This document shows positions 1 to 8,287 of a stretch of DNA of 27,352 nt, piece after piece (the first letter of the stretch is position 1; each line of letters starts with the position of its first letter). The stretch covers positions 1 to 27,352 of the forward strand of contig CAYGLV010000031.1 of assembly GCA_964351025.1 (NCBI GenBank). Direction: 5' to 3'. A program made the position numbers and the translations under genes. Below the pieces are notes generated by a model. It saw only the letters and a list, made by a program, of their open reading frames with translations, was not told the origin of the DNA and made no database searches. Origin of the DNA: CAYGLV01 sp964351025 (GTDB taxonomy: Bacteria; Actinomycetota; Thermoleophilia; Gaiellales; Gaiellaceae).

Positions 1-18
1 GAGCGGGAATCAATCGTC

Positions 19-24
19 TAGTCT
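19..24 (+). promoter_or_regulatory. Candidate -10 element of trkA (leaderless)
   Basis: The hexamer TAGTCT fits the TAnnnT -10 pattern and lies six bases before the GTG start of trkA, so transcription would begin at or next to the start codon. No Shine-Dalgarno sequence is seen before this GTG. The hexamer is part of an 18-base motif (6-23) that recurs near 11420. The -35 region is cut off by the window edge. This is inference from spacing only. Confidence 0.4.
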
Positions 25-30
25 CCGCAC

Positions 31-1356
31 GTGAAGATCATCGTCGTCGGCGGTGGGCAGGTGGGCTCGACGATCGTCGAGGCCCTTCACGACGAGCACA
101 CGCTCACCGTGATCGACGTCGGGGCCGCGCTCCTCGACTCGCTCGCCCACCGCTACGACGTGATCACGCTGCACGGGAACGGCGCCAGTCGCTCCGTGCT
201 GCAGGAAGCCGGAGTCAAGGATGCCGACCTCCTGATCGCCTGCACCTCGCACGACGAGATCAACATCATCGCGGCGATGCTCGCTCGGGCGCTCGCGCCG
301 AACACGAAGACGATCGTCCGTACCTCGAACCGGGACTACCTCGAGGCCTGGCGGGAGCACCACCTCGATGTGGACTTCACCGTCTCCTCCGAGCAGGAGA
401 CGGCGTACGCCGTCTGGCGGATCATCGGCGTCCCGGCGGCGCTCGAGACCGAGGTCTTCGCCGAGGGCCAGGTGCAGATCGTCGAGTTCGACGTCCACCG
501 CGAGATCCGGCCGGGCATCGTCGGCGTGCCGCTGCGCGACGCGCGCATCCCCGAGAGCTCGAAGGTCGCCGCGATCATCCGCGGCGAGCAGGCGATGCTG
601 CCGACGGGTGGCCACCAGATCCTCCACGGCGATCGGATCGTCGTGATCGGCTCGCCCCAGGCCGCGCGCGAGTGGAGCGCGCTGATGGCGCCCACGCGTG
701 CCCGCGTCGAGGGGGTCGTGGTCTACGGCGGTGGCAGGATCGGCGTCGCCGTCGCGCGCGTCCTCCTCGAGCAGGACATGGACGTGCGGATCGTCGAGTC
801 GAGCCTCTCGCGGGCGCGCGAGATCTCCGAGCTCCTTCCCCGGGCGCGCGTCTTCCACGCGACCGGGCTCGACCCCGACTTCCTCGGCCGGGAGCGGATC
901 GGGGGCTCCCAGGCCGTGGTGTTCGCCATGCGCGAGGACGCGAAGAACCTCTATGCGGCCGTGCTCGCGAAGCTCCACGGCGTCGGGTTCACGATCGCGG
1001 TCGTACACGACGCGATCTCGGTCGACGTGTTCAAGCGGGCGGGTGTCGATGTCGCCATCAACCCTCGGATGCTGACCGCCGAGGAGATCGTCCGCTTCGC
1101 CCACGACCCGCGCACCCAGCAGGTGGCGATGCTCGAGAACGACCGCTTCGAGGTGCTCGACGTCACGTGCCGGCCCGACAGCGAGTACGTGGGCAAGCAG
1201 TTCAAGGACATGCCGATCCGTGGCGCTCTGATCGGGGCGATCGTGCGCGACGACGTGGCGATCTTTCCGCGCGGCGACACGATCCTGCAGGCTGGAGACC
1301 GCGTCATCCTCTTCACCGAGGCCGCGCGTGCTCGTGAGGTCGAGCAGGCTCTTTGA
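31..1356 (+). CDS. trkA: TrkA-type K+ uptake regulatory subunit (two RCK modules)
   Basis: Cytoplasmic NAD(H)-binding gating subunit of the Trk/Ktr potassium uptake system; it binds the membrane subunit TrkH encoded just downstream. The 441-residue protein has two RCK modules in tandem. The first begins with a Rossmann glycine motif at residues 6-11 (VVGGGQVGS), and the second repeats it near residue 228 (VVYGGGRIG). Each is followed by an RCK-C-like domain, at about 140-222 and 370-441. The length agrees with E. coli TrkA (458). The GTG start at 31 is chosen because the Rossmann strand begins immediately after it. There is no visible ribosome site, but a -10-like TAGTCT lies six bases upstream, which suits a leaderless mRNA. 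Its stop codon overlaps the TTG start of trkH. Confidence 0.93.
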   Translation: MKIIVVGGGQVGSTIVEALHDEHTLTVIDVGAALLDSLAHRYDVITLHGNGASRSVLQEAGVKDADLLIACTSHDEINIIAAMLARALAPNTKTIVRTSNRDYLEAWREHHLDVDFTVSSEQETAYAVWRIIGVPAALETEVFAEGQVQIVEFDVHREIRPGIVGVPLRDARIPESSKVAAIIRGEQAMLPTGGHQILHGDRIVVIGSPQAAREWSALMAPTRARVEGVVVYGGGRIGVAVARVLLEQDMDVRIVESSLSRAREISELLPRARVFHATGLDPDFLGRERIGGSQAVVFAMREDAKNLYAAVLAKLHGVGFTIAVVHDAISVDVFKRAGVDVAINPRMLTAEEIVRFAHDPRTQQVAMLENDRFEVLDVTCRPDSEYVGKQFKDMPIRGALIGAIVRDDVAIFPRGDTILQAGDRVILFTEAARAREVEQAL

Positions 1357-2882
1357 GGAACCGGCGCGGCCACCGGAGCGCTCCTCGGACGCTGGGCGTC
1401 AACCTCAGCGGAGCGCTCAACGTCTGCGGGTCGCTCGTCACCTATCTCAGCTTCGCGCTCGCTCTCCCGATCGTCTTCGCGCTCGCCTACTCCGAGTCGG
1501 TGTGGCCCTTCGTCGGCGCGTGGGCGCTCGCGCTGGCGTTCGGCCTCGCACTCCAGCGCGTGACCTCGAGCCGCGGCACGATCGGCGCCCGCGAGGGCTT
1601 CTTCGTCGTTTCGGTCACGTGGCTTTTCGCCGCCACGATCGGCGCGCTGCCCTATCTGCTCTCGGGCGAGGCCCAGTTCGCGCATCCTGTGGACGCCTAT
1701 TTCGAAGCGATGTCCGGCTTCACGACCACCGGTTCGAGCATCCTCACCGACGTCGAGGGGCTCAACCACTCGCTCGAGATGTGGCGGCAGTTCACGCAGT
1801 GGCTCGGCGGGATGGGGATCATCGTGCTCGCGCTCGCCGTGCTGCCGCGGCTGCGGGTCGGCGGCCGGCAGCTGCTCCAGTCCGAGATGCCGGGACCGGA
1901 GATCGAGCCGCTGGCTGCTCGGATCCGTGACGTCGCCCGGCAGCTGTGGCTCCTGTACGTCGGCCTGACGGTGGCGATGGTGGCGGCGCTGTCCGTCGGG
2001 CACTGGGCCGGCCTCGACGATCGGATGACGCCGTACCAGGCGCTCTCGCACGCCTTCACGACGCTGCCGACTGGCGGCTTCTCGACCCAGGGCCGCTCGA
2101 TTGAGGCGTTCGCCGGGACGTCGCAGTGGGTGATCGTCCTCTTCATGGCCCTCGCGGGCGCCAACTTCGCGCTGATGTATCGGGCCCTGCTGCGCCGCAA
2201 GCCGATGCTGCTGGTGCGCGACGAGGAGTTCCGGCTCTACGGCCTCGTCCTCCTCGTCGCCTCCGCCGTCGTGGTAGTCGAGCTGTGGACGGAGGGGCTG
2301 CAGCAGGGCGAGGCAGCAGTCCGGCACGGCGTCTTCCAGGTCGTCTCGATGATGACGACCACCGGCTACTCGAGCACCGATTTCGCGACGTGGTCGCTGC
2401 TCGCCGGGGTCGTGCTCCTCGGCGTGATGTTCGTCGGCGGCTCCGCCGGCTCGACGGCCGGGTCGATCAAGGTCGTGCGGCACCTGCTCGTGGGGAAGCT
2501 GCTGCGGCGCGAGCTGCGGCAGACCGTGCACCCCGAGCTCGTCGCGAGCGTCCACTACAACCGGCAGGTCGTGGACGAGCGCGCGCTACGGGCGGTCTTC
2601 GCCTTCACGATGCTCTACGTCGGCATCTTCGCCGCCGGGACGCTGCTCCTGGTTGCCGACGCGGCGCGTGTCGGTCTCGACCTGAGCCTGCTCGATGCGG
2701 CGGCGGCGGCGGCGACGACGCTCGGCAACAACGGGCCGTCCTTCGGGTTCGCCGGGCCGATGGGCTCGTTCGCGGACTTCAGCGACTGGTCGAAGGGGCT
2801 GATGATCGGAATGATGTGGCTCGGCCGGCTCGAGCTCATCCCCGTCGTCGTCCTCTTCACGCGGAACTACTGGCGGTCATGA
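1353..2882 (+). CDS. trkH: TrkH-family K+ transporter membrane subunit
   Basis: Integral membrane, ion-conducting subunit of Trk potassium uptake, paired with the TrkA subunit upstream. The 509-residue protein is strongly hydrophobic throughout. It shows the four pore-loop segments of the SKT family: SGFTTTGSS near residue 122, TLPTGGFST near 236, MTTTGYSST near 333 and TTLGNNGPS near 456. Each has the filter glycine. The start is a TTG sharing four bases (TTGA) with the trkA stop; no ATG or GTG lies between it and the first membrane helix, so the TTG with translational coupling is preferred. The stop overlaps the start of the next gene by four bases (ATGA). The family call is firm; ion selectivity (K+) is by family. 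Confidence 0.93.
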   Translation: MRNRRGHRSAPRTLGVNLSGALNVCGSLVTYLSFALALPIVFALAYSESVWPFVGAWALALAFGLALQRVTSSRGTIGAREGFFVVSVTWLFAATIGALPYLLSGEAQFAHPVDAYFEAMSGFTTTGSSILTDVEGLNHSLEMWRQFTQWLGGMGIIVLALAVLPRLRVGGRQLLQSEMPGPEIEPLAARIRDVARQLWLLYVGLTVAMVAALSVGHWAGLDDRMTPYQALSHAFTTLPTGGFSTQGRSIEAFAGTSQWVIVLFMALAGANFALMYRALLRRKPMLLVRDEEFRLYGLVLLVASAVVVVELWTEGLQQGEAAVRHGVFQVVSMMTTTGYSSTDFATWSLLAGVVLLGVMFVGGSAGSTAGSIKVVRHLLVGKLLRRELRQTVHPELVASVHYNRQVVDERALRAVFAFTMLYVGIFAAGTLLLVADAARVGLDLSLLDAAAAAATTLGNNGPSFGFAGPMGSFADFSDWSKGLMIGMMWLGRLELIPVVVLFTRNYWRS

Positions 2883-3433
2883 ACGGCGTTGTCTCGCTGC
2901 GGTCGCTTCGAGCAGCGGATTTCGACGCGATGTGGGCGGCCCGTGACGCGGGCAGCGTGCCCTCGCGATCGGAGGACGACGAGGTCAAGCGGCGGCGGCT
3001 GCGGTCGCGGATCGAGCGCTCGGGCCGTTTCGTCGAGGGTCGCATCGACCTCGCGGTCGAGCTGGACGGCCGGCTCGTCGGGTCGATCGAAGCGCGGCAG
3101 CCCCGCGAGGGCCTGCCGCGGGGGGCGTACGAGCTCGGCATCTCGCTCTTCGCCGAGGCTGACCGTGGGCAGAAGGTAGGCACGCGCGCGGTCGAGCTGA
3201 TGACGGAGCGGCTCTTCGCGGATCCGGAGACCGCGCGCGTCCAGGCCTCGACGTGGGTCGAGAACCAGGCGATGCGCGGCGTGCTCGAAAGGCTCGGATT
3301 CGCGCTCGAGGGAGTGCTGCGGAGCTTCATGCCGCGCCCGGACGGCGGCCGGGACGACTACGCCCTCTACGCGGTGACGCGTGAGGACTGGGAGGCGCGA
3401 GAGATCTCGGACCCCGGCTCGCGGCCCGCCTAG
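2879..3433 (+). CDS. GNAT-family N-acetyltransferase (RimJ/RimL-like)
   Basis: Predicted acetyl-CoA-dependent N-acetyltransferase of 184 residues. The acetyl-CoA-binding motif A is visible as RGQKVGT near residues 97-103, followed by a helix. The typical C-terminal half follows: NQAMRGVLERLGF, where the side chain and CoA contacts lie in RimJ/RimL-like enzymes, then a strand ending in DDYALYAVTREDW. The start ATG overlaps the trkH stop by four bases, so the gene is the third member of the trkA-trkH transcript, although no functional link to potassium uptake is evident. The substrate cannot be inferred; ribosomal-protein or small-molecule acetylation are both possible. Its TAG stop shares the palindrome CTAG with the stop of the convergent gene at 3430. 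Confidence 0.85.
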   Translation: MNGVVSLRSLRAADFDAMWAARDAGSVPSRSEDDEVKRRRLRSRIERSGRFVEGRIDLAVELDGRLVGSIEARQPREGLPRGAYELGISLFAEADRGQKVGTRAVELMTERLFADPETARVQASTWVENQAMRGVLERLGFALEGVLRSFMPRPDGGRDDYALYAVTREDWEAREISDPGSRPA

Positions 3434-3885
3434 CGGGGCGCGAGTGCTTCGAGCAGCGCCGCCGCGATCCGCTCCGGAGTCGGCGGGCAGCCCGGGATGC
3501 GGATGTCCACCGGCAGGACGTTCTCGAGCGGGCCGGCGAGCTCTTCGGCCGCGCCGAGCACGTTGCAGCCGAGAGCGCAGTCGCCGAGGGCTGCGATGAG
3601 GCGTGGCTCAGGCATCGCCGCGTAGGCCGCGCGCAGCGGCCCGGCCATCCGCGTCGTCACAGGGCCGGTCACGAGCAGCACGTCGGCGTGGCGGGGAGAG
3701 GCGACGATCGAGAGCCCGAACTGCTGGAGGTCGTAGTACGGGTTGGAGGCCGCGCCCAGCTCGTGCTCGCAGCCGTTGCAGGAGCCGGCATCGACGTGGC
3801 GGAGGGCAAGCGAGCCTCGGCGCGCGGGTGCGGGCAGTGCGATCTCGCGACGGAGGCGGGCAAGCTCTCGGAGCAGGACGAACAC
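3430..3885 (-). CDS. NuoB/HycG-like FeS small subunit of Hyf-type hydrogenase complex
   Basis: Small electron-transfer subunit of the membrane-bound hydrogenase/complex I-like assembly encoded by this operon. The 151-residue protein is close to the minimal NuoB/HycG core. It has the four cysteines expected to hold one [4Fe-4S] cluster: SCNGCEHEL (Cys36, Cys39), GDCALGC (Cys103, with an additional Cys107) and IPGCPP (Cys133). The adjacent CxxC pair with the following Glu is the arrangement of [NiFe]-hydrogenase small subunits and group 4 enzymes. The GTG at 3885 is chosen because it starts two bases after the stop of the large subunit and leaves a normal N-terminus. It is the last gene of the operon, whereas in M. 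tuberculosis the equivalent (Rv0082) follows the regulator. Its stop overlaps the stop of the convergent GNAT gene. Confidence 0.88.
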   Translation of the reverse strand: MFVLLRELARLRREIALPAPARRGSLALRHVDAGSCNGCEHELGAASNPYYDLQQFGLSIVASPRHADVLLVTGPVTTRMAGPLRAAYAAMPEPRLIAALGDCALGCNVLGAAEELAGPLENVLPVDIRIPGCPPTPERIAAALLEALAPR

Positions 3886-3887
3886 GG

Positions 3888-5276
3888 CTAGCGGTCCGCG
3901 CAGGCGTAGCAGAGCTCGAAGCTCTTGTTGACGAGGGGGAAGTCGGGGAGCAGCTGACCGGCCGCGGCGTGCGCGACTGAAGGCCAGTTCGCATATGAGC
4001 CGGTGCGGAGATGGACGCGCGCCACCGCATCGCCATGCAGCTCCACTGCGCAGACCGTTTCGCCGCGCGGGCTCTCGACACGCCCGACGCCGATCTCGGC
4101 CGGCACAGCGCCGCTGATCGTCCCGCCGCCGGTGAGCGGTCGTGCGAGCAGGTCGTCGAGCAGCTCCAGCGAGGCGGCGAGCTCGACGGCACGCATTTCG
4201 ATCCGGGCGGCGATGTCGCCCTCGGGCTCGTGCGGCGCCGCGGCCGTGAAGCCGGCGTAGGCGAGCTGAGGGCTCTCCATCCTGGCATCGTGCTGAATCC
4301 CGGAGGCGCGCGCGGCCGGACCCACGGTTCCGAGCTGCTGCGCCTCGGCCGACGAGAGGCGTCCGATGCCGTGGAGGCGATCCTGGACGGAATCGTTGAA
4401 GCGGAGCTCGCGCCAGCCCCGCGCTGCGGCGTCCCTTAGGTCCGTGAGCTCCTCGCGAAGCCGATCGGCTTCGACCGCATGAAGTGCAAAGGCGCCGGTT
4501 CCGACGGCAACCTGACCGAAGAGGAAGCGGTGGCCGGTGAGACTGAGGTTCAACCGCTGGGCCCGCTCCTTCAGCGACGCAAAGAGCATGTTGCCGGCCG
4601 CGAAGCCGACGCCCGCGCAGATCGCCCCGACATCGTGGAGGTGGTTGTAGATGCGCTCGAGCTCGAGCAGGATCGTGCGGGCGCGGGCGAGCTCTGCGTC
4701 GGCCACGAGCCCGCGCGCCGCCTCGCAGGCCTGGGCGTAGGCGACGGTGTTCGCGACCGCGCAGGCCGCGCAGGCGCGACCGATGAACGGCAGCCCAAGG
4801 GCCGGAGAGGTCCCCTCGGCCGCCCGCTCGAGCCCACGGTGCTTGTAGAAAAGACGCGCGTCGAGGTGCAGGATGCGCTCGCCGACCACGTGGAAGCGGA
4901 AGTGGCCGGACTCGATCACGCCGGCGTGGATCGGGCCGACGGCGACCTGGTAGGAGTCCTCGCCTCGCACCGGCACCGTCCAGGCCTCGAGCTCCGGCGG
5001 GTGAGCGAGCAGAGGGCGGAGCGGCTCGTGGCCCGCGAAGGCTGCGCCGTAGAGATCGTGGGCTTCGCGTTCGTCCCAGCCTGCGGCGGGAGCAAGATCG
5101 ACGATCGTCGGCGTAGCCGTCGCGCACCGGAGGACGCGCACGCCACCCGGCACCGAGAAGAGCGCTCGTACGCCAGGCCCCTCGACCGCGTAGAGCCCGA
5201 GGAACCGGCCTTCTTCGAGCGCGCGCTCGCACGTGCGCCGCCACTCGTCCGGAAGAATCGTTTCGACCGAGATCAT
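3888..5276 (-). CDS. Fused NuoC-NuoD-like large subunit, group 4 [NiFe]-hydrogenase-like (HycE/HyfG family)
   Basis: Catalytic-type large subunit, 462 residues. The NuoC-like part covers roughly residues 1-100, with the conserved DEREAHDLYGAAF segment (68-80). The NuoD/hydrogenase-like part follows, with GPIHAGVIESGHFRF (114-128) and HRGLE (146-150). Unlike NuoD, it retains both cysteine pairs of NiFe enzymes: an L1-like RACAAC (Cys169, Cys172) and an L2-like ELCYAC (Cys456, Cys459). Both are divergent: L1 has AVAN where FAH-type residues are usual, and L2 lacks the DP before the first Cys. The protein ends CADR-stop, so there is no C-terminal peptide to be removed by a maturation protease. 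The ATG at 5276 overlaps the previous stop (ATGA). Whether it carries NiFe or has another role is not proven. Confidence 0.88.
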   Translation of the reverse strand: MISVETILPDEWRRTCERALEEGRFLGLYAVEGPGVRALFSVPGGVRVLRCATATPTIVDLAPAAGWDEREAHDLYGAAFAGHEPLRPLLAHPPELEAWTVPVRGEDSYQVAVGPIHAGVIESGHFRFHVVGERILHLDARLFYKHRGLERAAEGTSPALGLPFIGRACAACAVANTVAYAQACEAARGLVADAELARARTILLELERIYNHLHDVGAICAGVGFAAGNMLFASLKERAQRLNLSLTGHRFLFGQVAVGTGAFALHAVEADRLREELTDLRDAAARGWRELRFNDSVQDRLHGIGRLSSAEAQQLGTVGPAARASGIQHDARMESPQLAYAGFTAAAPHEPEGDIAARIEMRAVELAASLELLDDLLARPLTGGGTISGAVPAEIGVGRVESPRGETVCAVELHGDAVARVHLRTGSYANWPSVAHAAAGQLLPDFPLVNKSFELCYACADR

Positions 5277-6751
5277 CCCGCCCACCTCACGAGCGCTTCG
5301 ACGGGCGCGGAGTCGGGGAGAGCGATCGCCGTCACCGAGAGCGCGAGGAGCGCAATCCCGACGACGAGGGTGAGCGCGGCAGCCAGGCGGGAGCTGCGCC
5401 TTTCCGGGGCCCGGGCGCCTCGCGGCTCGCCGAGCATGCTCTCGATCAGAGCGTGCACGAGCCCGAGGAAGCCGAGCGAGAGCAACACCGCTGCGATCGC
5501 CGCCACGGCGCCGTGCCCCGACAGGAAGCCCCCGAGGAGGATGAACAGCTCGCTGAAGAAGAGCGGCGACGGTGGCAGCCCGCTCAGCGAGCCGAGGCTG
5601 ATCCCCATGGCACTCGCCGTCGCGGGGCTCGACCGCGCCACTCCGCGGGCGGAGCGCAGCGCCGCCTGCGGTTGGAACTGGAGCAGCGGAATCGCGGCGT
5701 AGAAGCCGAGCGCCTTTGCGAGCGCGTGCCCGGCTACATGCAGAACGACCCCAGCGATCGCGAGCGGGTGCCCGAAGCCGATTCCGAGTGCGATCACGCC
5801 CATGTGCTCGAGGCTCGAGTACGCGAGCAGTCGCTTCCACGCCAGCGGCCGCCAGAGGAACGGGACGGCCACGGCCAGCGAAGCCAGCCCGAAGCCGATG
5901 AAGACGGCGCGGGTCGTGCCTCCGCCCACGGCGGGCTCGAGCGCAATCTTCGACCGCCAAGCGATGAGAGCGACAGCAGGCAGGAGCGCTGCCGACAGCA
6001 GGGCGCTGACGGGCGGCGGCGCCTCGCTGTGGGCGTCCGGGAGCCAGTTGTGGACCGGCGCCCAGCCGACCTTCGTCGCGAGGCCGGCGAGCAGGAGAAC
6101 GAACGAGACGACCGCTGCGTCGTGCGGCATGCCAGACGCGGAGCGTTCGAGCGCGCTCCAGCCGAGCGCCGAGAGCCCGTCCGCACCCGGCGCCGACGCG
6201 TAGGCGATCACGATGCCGAGCAAGGCGACCGTCAACCCGATTGTCGTCAGCACGAGGTACTTCCAGCCGGCCTCCAGGGCGTTGCGCCTGCCGCTGTAGG
6301 CGACGAGCAGGGCCGAGGCGGCCGTCGTCGCCTCGACCAGCAGCCAGGCGACTCCAAGGTTGGCGGCGATCGGAACGGCGAGCAGCGCGGCCCAGAAGAG
6401 GTGGAAGCCGAGCCAGTACCAGTGGCGGGCGCGGGTCGGCGCGAAGAAGCCCCGCTCCTTGCCGTCGAGGTACGCCGGTGAGACGAGAGCGCTGAGGAGT
6501 CCGACCGCGGCGATCACGGCCAGGAAGACGCCGGTCGCCGTGTCGACGAGCACGGCCCCGCTGATGACCGGCTTGCCACTGCGGACGAGCGCGAGCGTCG
6601 CGAGCGTGCCTGCCACGCCCGCGGTCAGAACCGCACCGGCCAGGCCGACGCGGTCAGTTGAACGGGCTCGCGGGGCGAGCTGTGCGAGCAGAGCAGTTGC
6701 GAAGGGCAGGCCGACCGAGAGCCACGCGAGGGTGACGACGAAATCAGTCAC
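5273..6751 (-). CDS. HyfF-like antiporter-type membrane subunit (NuoL/M/N family)
   Basis: Proton-channel-type membrane subunit of the Hyf/Hyc-like complex, 492 residues and about 14 hydrophobic segments. The family signature is clear in the middle: TKVGWAPVHNWLPDAHSE near residues 228-245, with the conserved Lys and the PPPVSALLS that follows. YSSLEHMGVIALGIG lies near residue 315. These match the Mrp/NuoL-M-N antiporter-like family and particularly the HyfF/HycC branch. The GTG start overlaps the upstream gene by eight bases, and its stop overlaps the start of the large-subunit gene, so it is read as part of one message. E. coli HyfF (526 residues) is of similar size. The role in ion translocation is by family. 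Confidence 0.87.
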   Translation of the reverse strand: MTDFVVTLAWLSVGLPFATALLAQLAPRARSTDRVGLAGAVLTAGVAGTLATLALVRSGKPVISGAVLVDTATGVFLAVIAAVGLLSALVSPAYLDGKERGFFAPTRARHWYWLGFHLFWAALLAVPIAANLGVAWLLVEATTAASALLVAYSGRRNALEAGWKYLVLTTIGLTVALLGIVIAYASAPGADGLSALGWSALERSASGMPHDAAVVSFVLLLAGLATKVGWAPVHNWLPDAHSEAPPPVSALLSAALLPAVALIAWRSKIALEPAVGGGTTRAVFIGFGLASLAVAVPFLWRPLAWKRLLAYSSLEHMGVIALGIGFGHPLAIAGVVLHVAGHALAKALGFYAAIPLLQFQPQAALRSARGVARSSPATASAMGISLGSLSGLPPSPLFFSELFILLGGFLSGHGAVAAIAAVLLSLGFLGLVHALIESMLGEPRGARAPERRSSRLAAALTLVVGIALLALSVTAIALPDSAPVEALVRWAG

Positions 6752-7361
6752 GTAGGCCCCGCAACCCGTGCGTGTCGCCGCTGCCGAGCTCGTCGAAGAT
6801 CCGCTCGTGGAACGCCGTCGCGACGGCGATCACGACGATCACGTCGAAGAGCGCGCCCAGCTCGATCACGAGCGGCATCCCGCCCTCGACAGCGGTGGCC
6901 GCGAGCGCGATCCCGTTCTCCGCGACGATGAGGCCGAGCACCTGGAAGAGCGTCGCCCGCCGGAGGACGACCGTGGCGATGCCGATCGCAACGAGCGCGA
7001 CGGTCGCCCGCTCCGAGCTCCGCTCGACGAGCCCGATCGAGGGGATCAGGGCCGACACCCCGAGCGCGAGTGTTGCGGCGAGCCCGAATCGGAGGATCGG
7101 CGGGGTGTCGTCCCAGATCGGATGCGGCTCGCGCGTGCCCGCGACACTCCAGCCGAGGAGCGTCGCCAGGACGGCCGCCTTGGCGACGAGCGCGAGGCTT
7201 GCGACGAGGAACTCCGTCGAGCGGCCGGGTGTGAGCGCGAACGCTCCGACTCCCAGCAGCGCAGACTGCGCGGTGACGAGCGCGATCGCCGCGGAGCGCC
7301 GCCTGACCGTGACCACGGCGAGCGCGAGTCCCACGAGCACCCACACGATCCCGCCGCTCAC
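6744..7361 (-). CDS. HyfE-like membrane subunit
   Basis: Small membrane subunit, 205 residues with six or so hydrophobic segments, matching HyfE (about 216 residues in E. coli) and mycobacterial HycP (Rv0085) in size and position. The C-terminal half has the family pattern: FQVLGLIVAENGIALAA, then MPLVIELGALFDVIVVIAVATAFHE, with Glu residues inside helices comparable to those of NuoK. The GTG at 7361 overlaps the preceding stop (GTGA). The C-terminal DTHGLRGLRD is a short polar tail of the type seen in HyfE. It overlaps the next gene by eight bases, the longest overlap in the operon. The function as an NuoK-like part of the ion pathway is inferred from the family. Confidence 0.83.
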   Translation of the reverse strand: MSGGIVWVLVGLALAVVTVRRRSAAIALVTAQSALLGVGAFALTPGRSTEFLVASLALVAKAAVLATLLGWSVAGTREPHPIWDDTPPILRFGLAATLALGVSALIPSIGLVERSSERATVALVAIGIATVVLRRATLFQVLGLIVAENGIALAATAVEGGMPLVIELGALFDVIVVIAVATAFHERIFDELGSGDTHGLRGLRD

Positions 7362-8287
7362 GCCCCGCCTCCGAGGTACCAGCTGACGAGCCCGAGGAGG
7401 GCGATCCCGGCACCCGCGGCGAGGAAGCGCGGTACGCGCAGGATGCGCATCTTGGCCTGCCAGGTCTCGGTGAAGGCCAGCGCCGCGCAGAGAGCGGGTA
7501 GCGCCGCCCCGAGCGTCACCAGTCGCACCCAGAACGGTCCGCCGTGAGGGAGGAAGAGCTCCGCCCCGAGTACCAGCACGATCCAGTGCCGCGCCGCGAC
7601 CGCCCACTGCAGATAGGCGAGATCGCGGCCGGCGTACTCGAGCAGCGACCCCTCGTGGATCATCGTCAGCTCGAGGTGCGTGTCGGGGTTGTCGATCGGC
7701 TGCCTTCCGGTTTCGGCGAGGACGACGAGGGCGAAGGCGAGCAGCGCGCACCAGTGGGCCGGCCGGCCCCACGGGGCGCTGCCGCCGGCAGCGTCGCTAA
7801 GCGCGCGCAGGTCGGTGCTCCCACCGGGAAGCGCCGCGAGCACGAGCGCGAGCAGGAGCAGGCCTTCGACGAAGACCGAGTAGGCAAGATCGCGGCCCGC
7901 TCCCATCAGCGCGAAGCCGCTGCCGGTGTCCCAGGCGGCGAGCGTGACAGCGAAGCGTGCGAGCGTGAGCAGGCCGACGAGCACGAGCGCATCCGCTCCG
8001 ATCGGCCAGTCCGGCGCACGGCCGCCGACCGGCACGAGCAGCACGCCTGTTGCGAGGGCGGCCGCGACGATGGCGGGAGCGAGCCGGTACAGCACCGTCG
8101 TCCCTTCGACGGTGACTGCGCTCTTTCCCCACAGCCGACGTAGCTCCCTGTATGGCTGGAGCGGGGAGGTACCGCGCCGTCCTTGCAGCCGCGCCTTCAG
8201 GCTCTGAACGAGCCCAGGGAGAAGCGGAGCGAGCGCGATCCCGCCGACGACCTGCACTGCTCCCGCGACCGCTGTCGGCCCGGTCAT
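7358..8287 (-). CDS. HycD/HyfC-like membrane anchor subunit (NuoH family)
   Basis: Membrane subunit that connects the peripheral redox arm to the membrane arm, 309 residues, about eight helices. The diagnostic loop reads AETGRQPIDNPDTHLELTM followed by IHEGSLLEYAGRD. The THLELTM-IHE form is that of HycD/HyfC hydrogenase subunits rather than the PEAESELV-type loop of NuoH in complex I, which supports a hydrogenase-type rather than an NADH dehydrogenase assembly. An N-terminal LKARLQGRRG-SPLQPYRELRRLWGK segment is also characteristic of this family. The ATG at 8287 overlaps the upstream stop (ATGA), and the gene's own stop overlaps the next GTG. Confidence 0.9.
   Translation of the reverse strand: MTGPTAVAGAVQVVGGIALAPLLPGLVQSLKARLQGRRGTSPLQPYRELRRLWGKSAVTVEGTTVLYRLAPAIVAAALATGVLLVPVGGRAPDWPIGADALVLVGLLTLARFAVTLAAWDTGSGFALMGAGRDLAYSVFVEGLLLLALVLAALPGGSTDLRALSDAAGGSAPWGRPAHWCALLAFALVVLAETGRQPIDNPDTHLELTMIHEGSLLEYAGRDLAYLQWAVAARHWIVLVLGAELFLPHGGPFWVRLVTLGAALPALCAALAFTETWQAKMRILRVPRFLAAGAGIALLGLVSWYLGGGA

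Noticed and set aside
951..2555. Minus-strand open frame of about 534 codons antisense to trkA/trkH
   Set aside because: It has shadow composition rich in Arg, Asp and His and lies opposite clear TrkA and TrkH domains; no motif is seen.
5277..5960. 5' extension of the large-subunit frame to about 690 codons
   Set aside because: The extension is antisense-like composition lying over the HyfF-like gene in another frame. The ATG at 5276 overlaps the HyfF stop and gives the family N-terminus.
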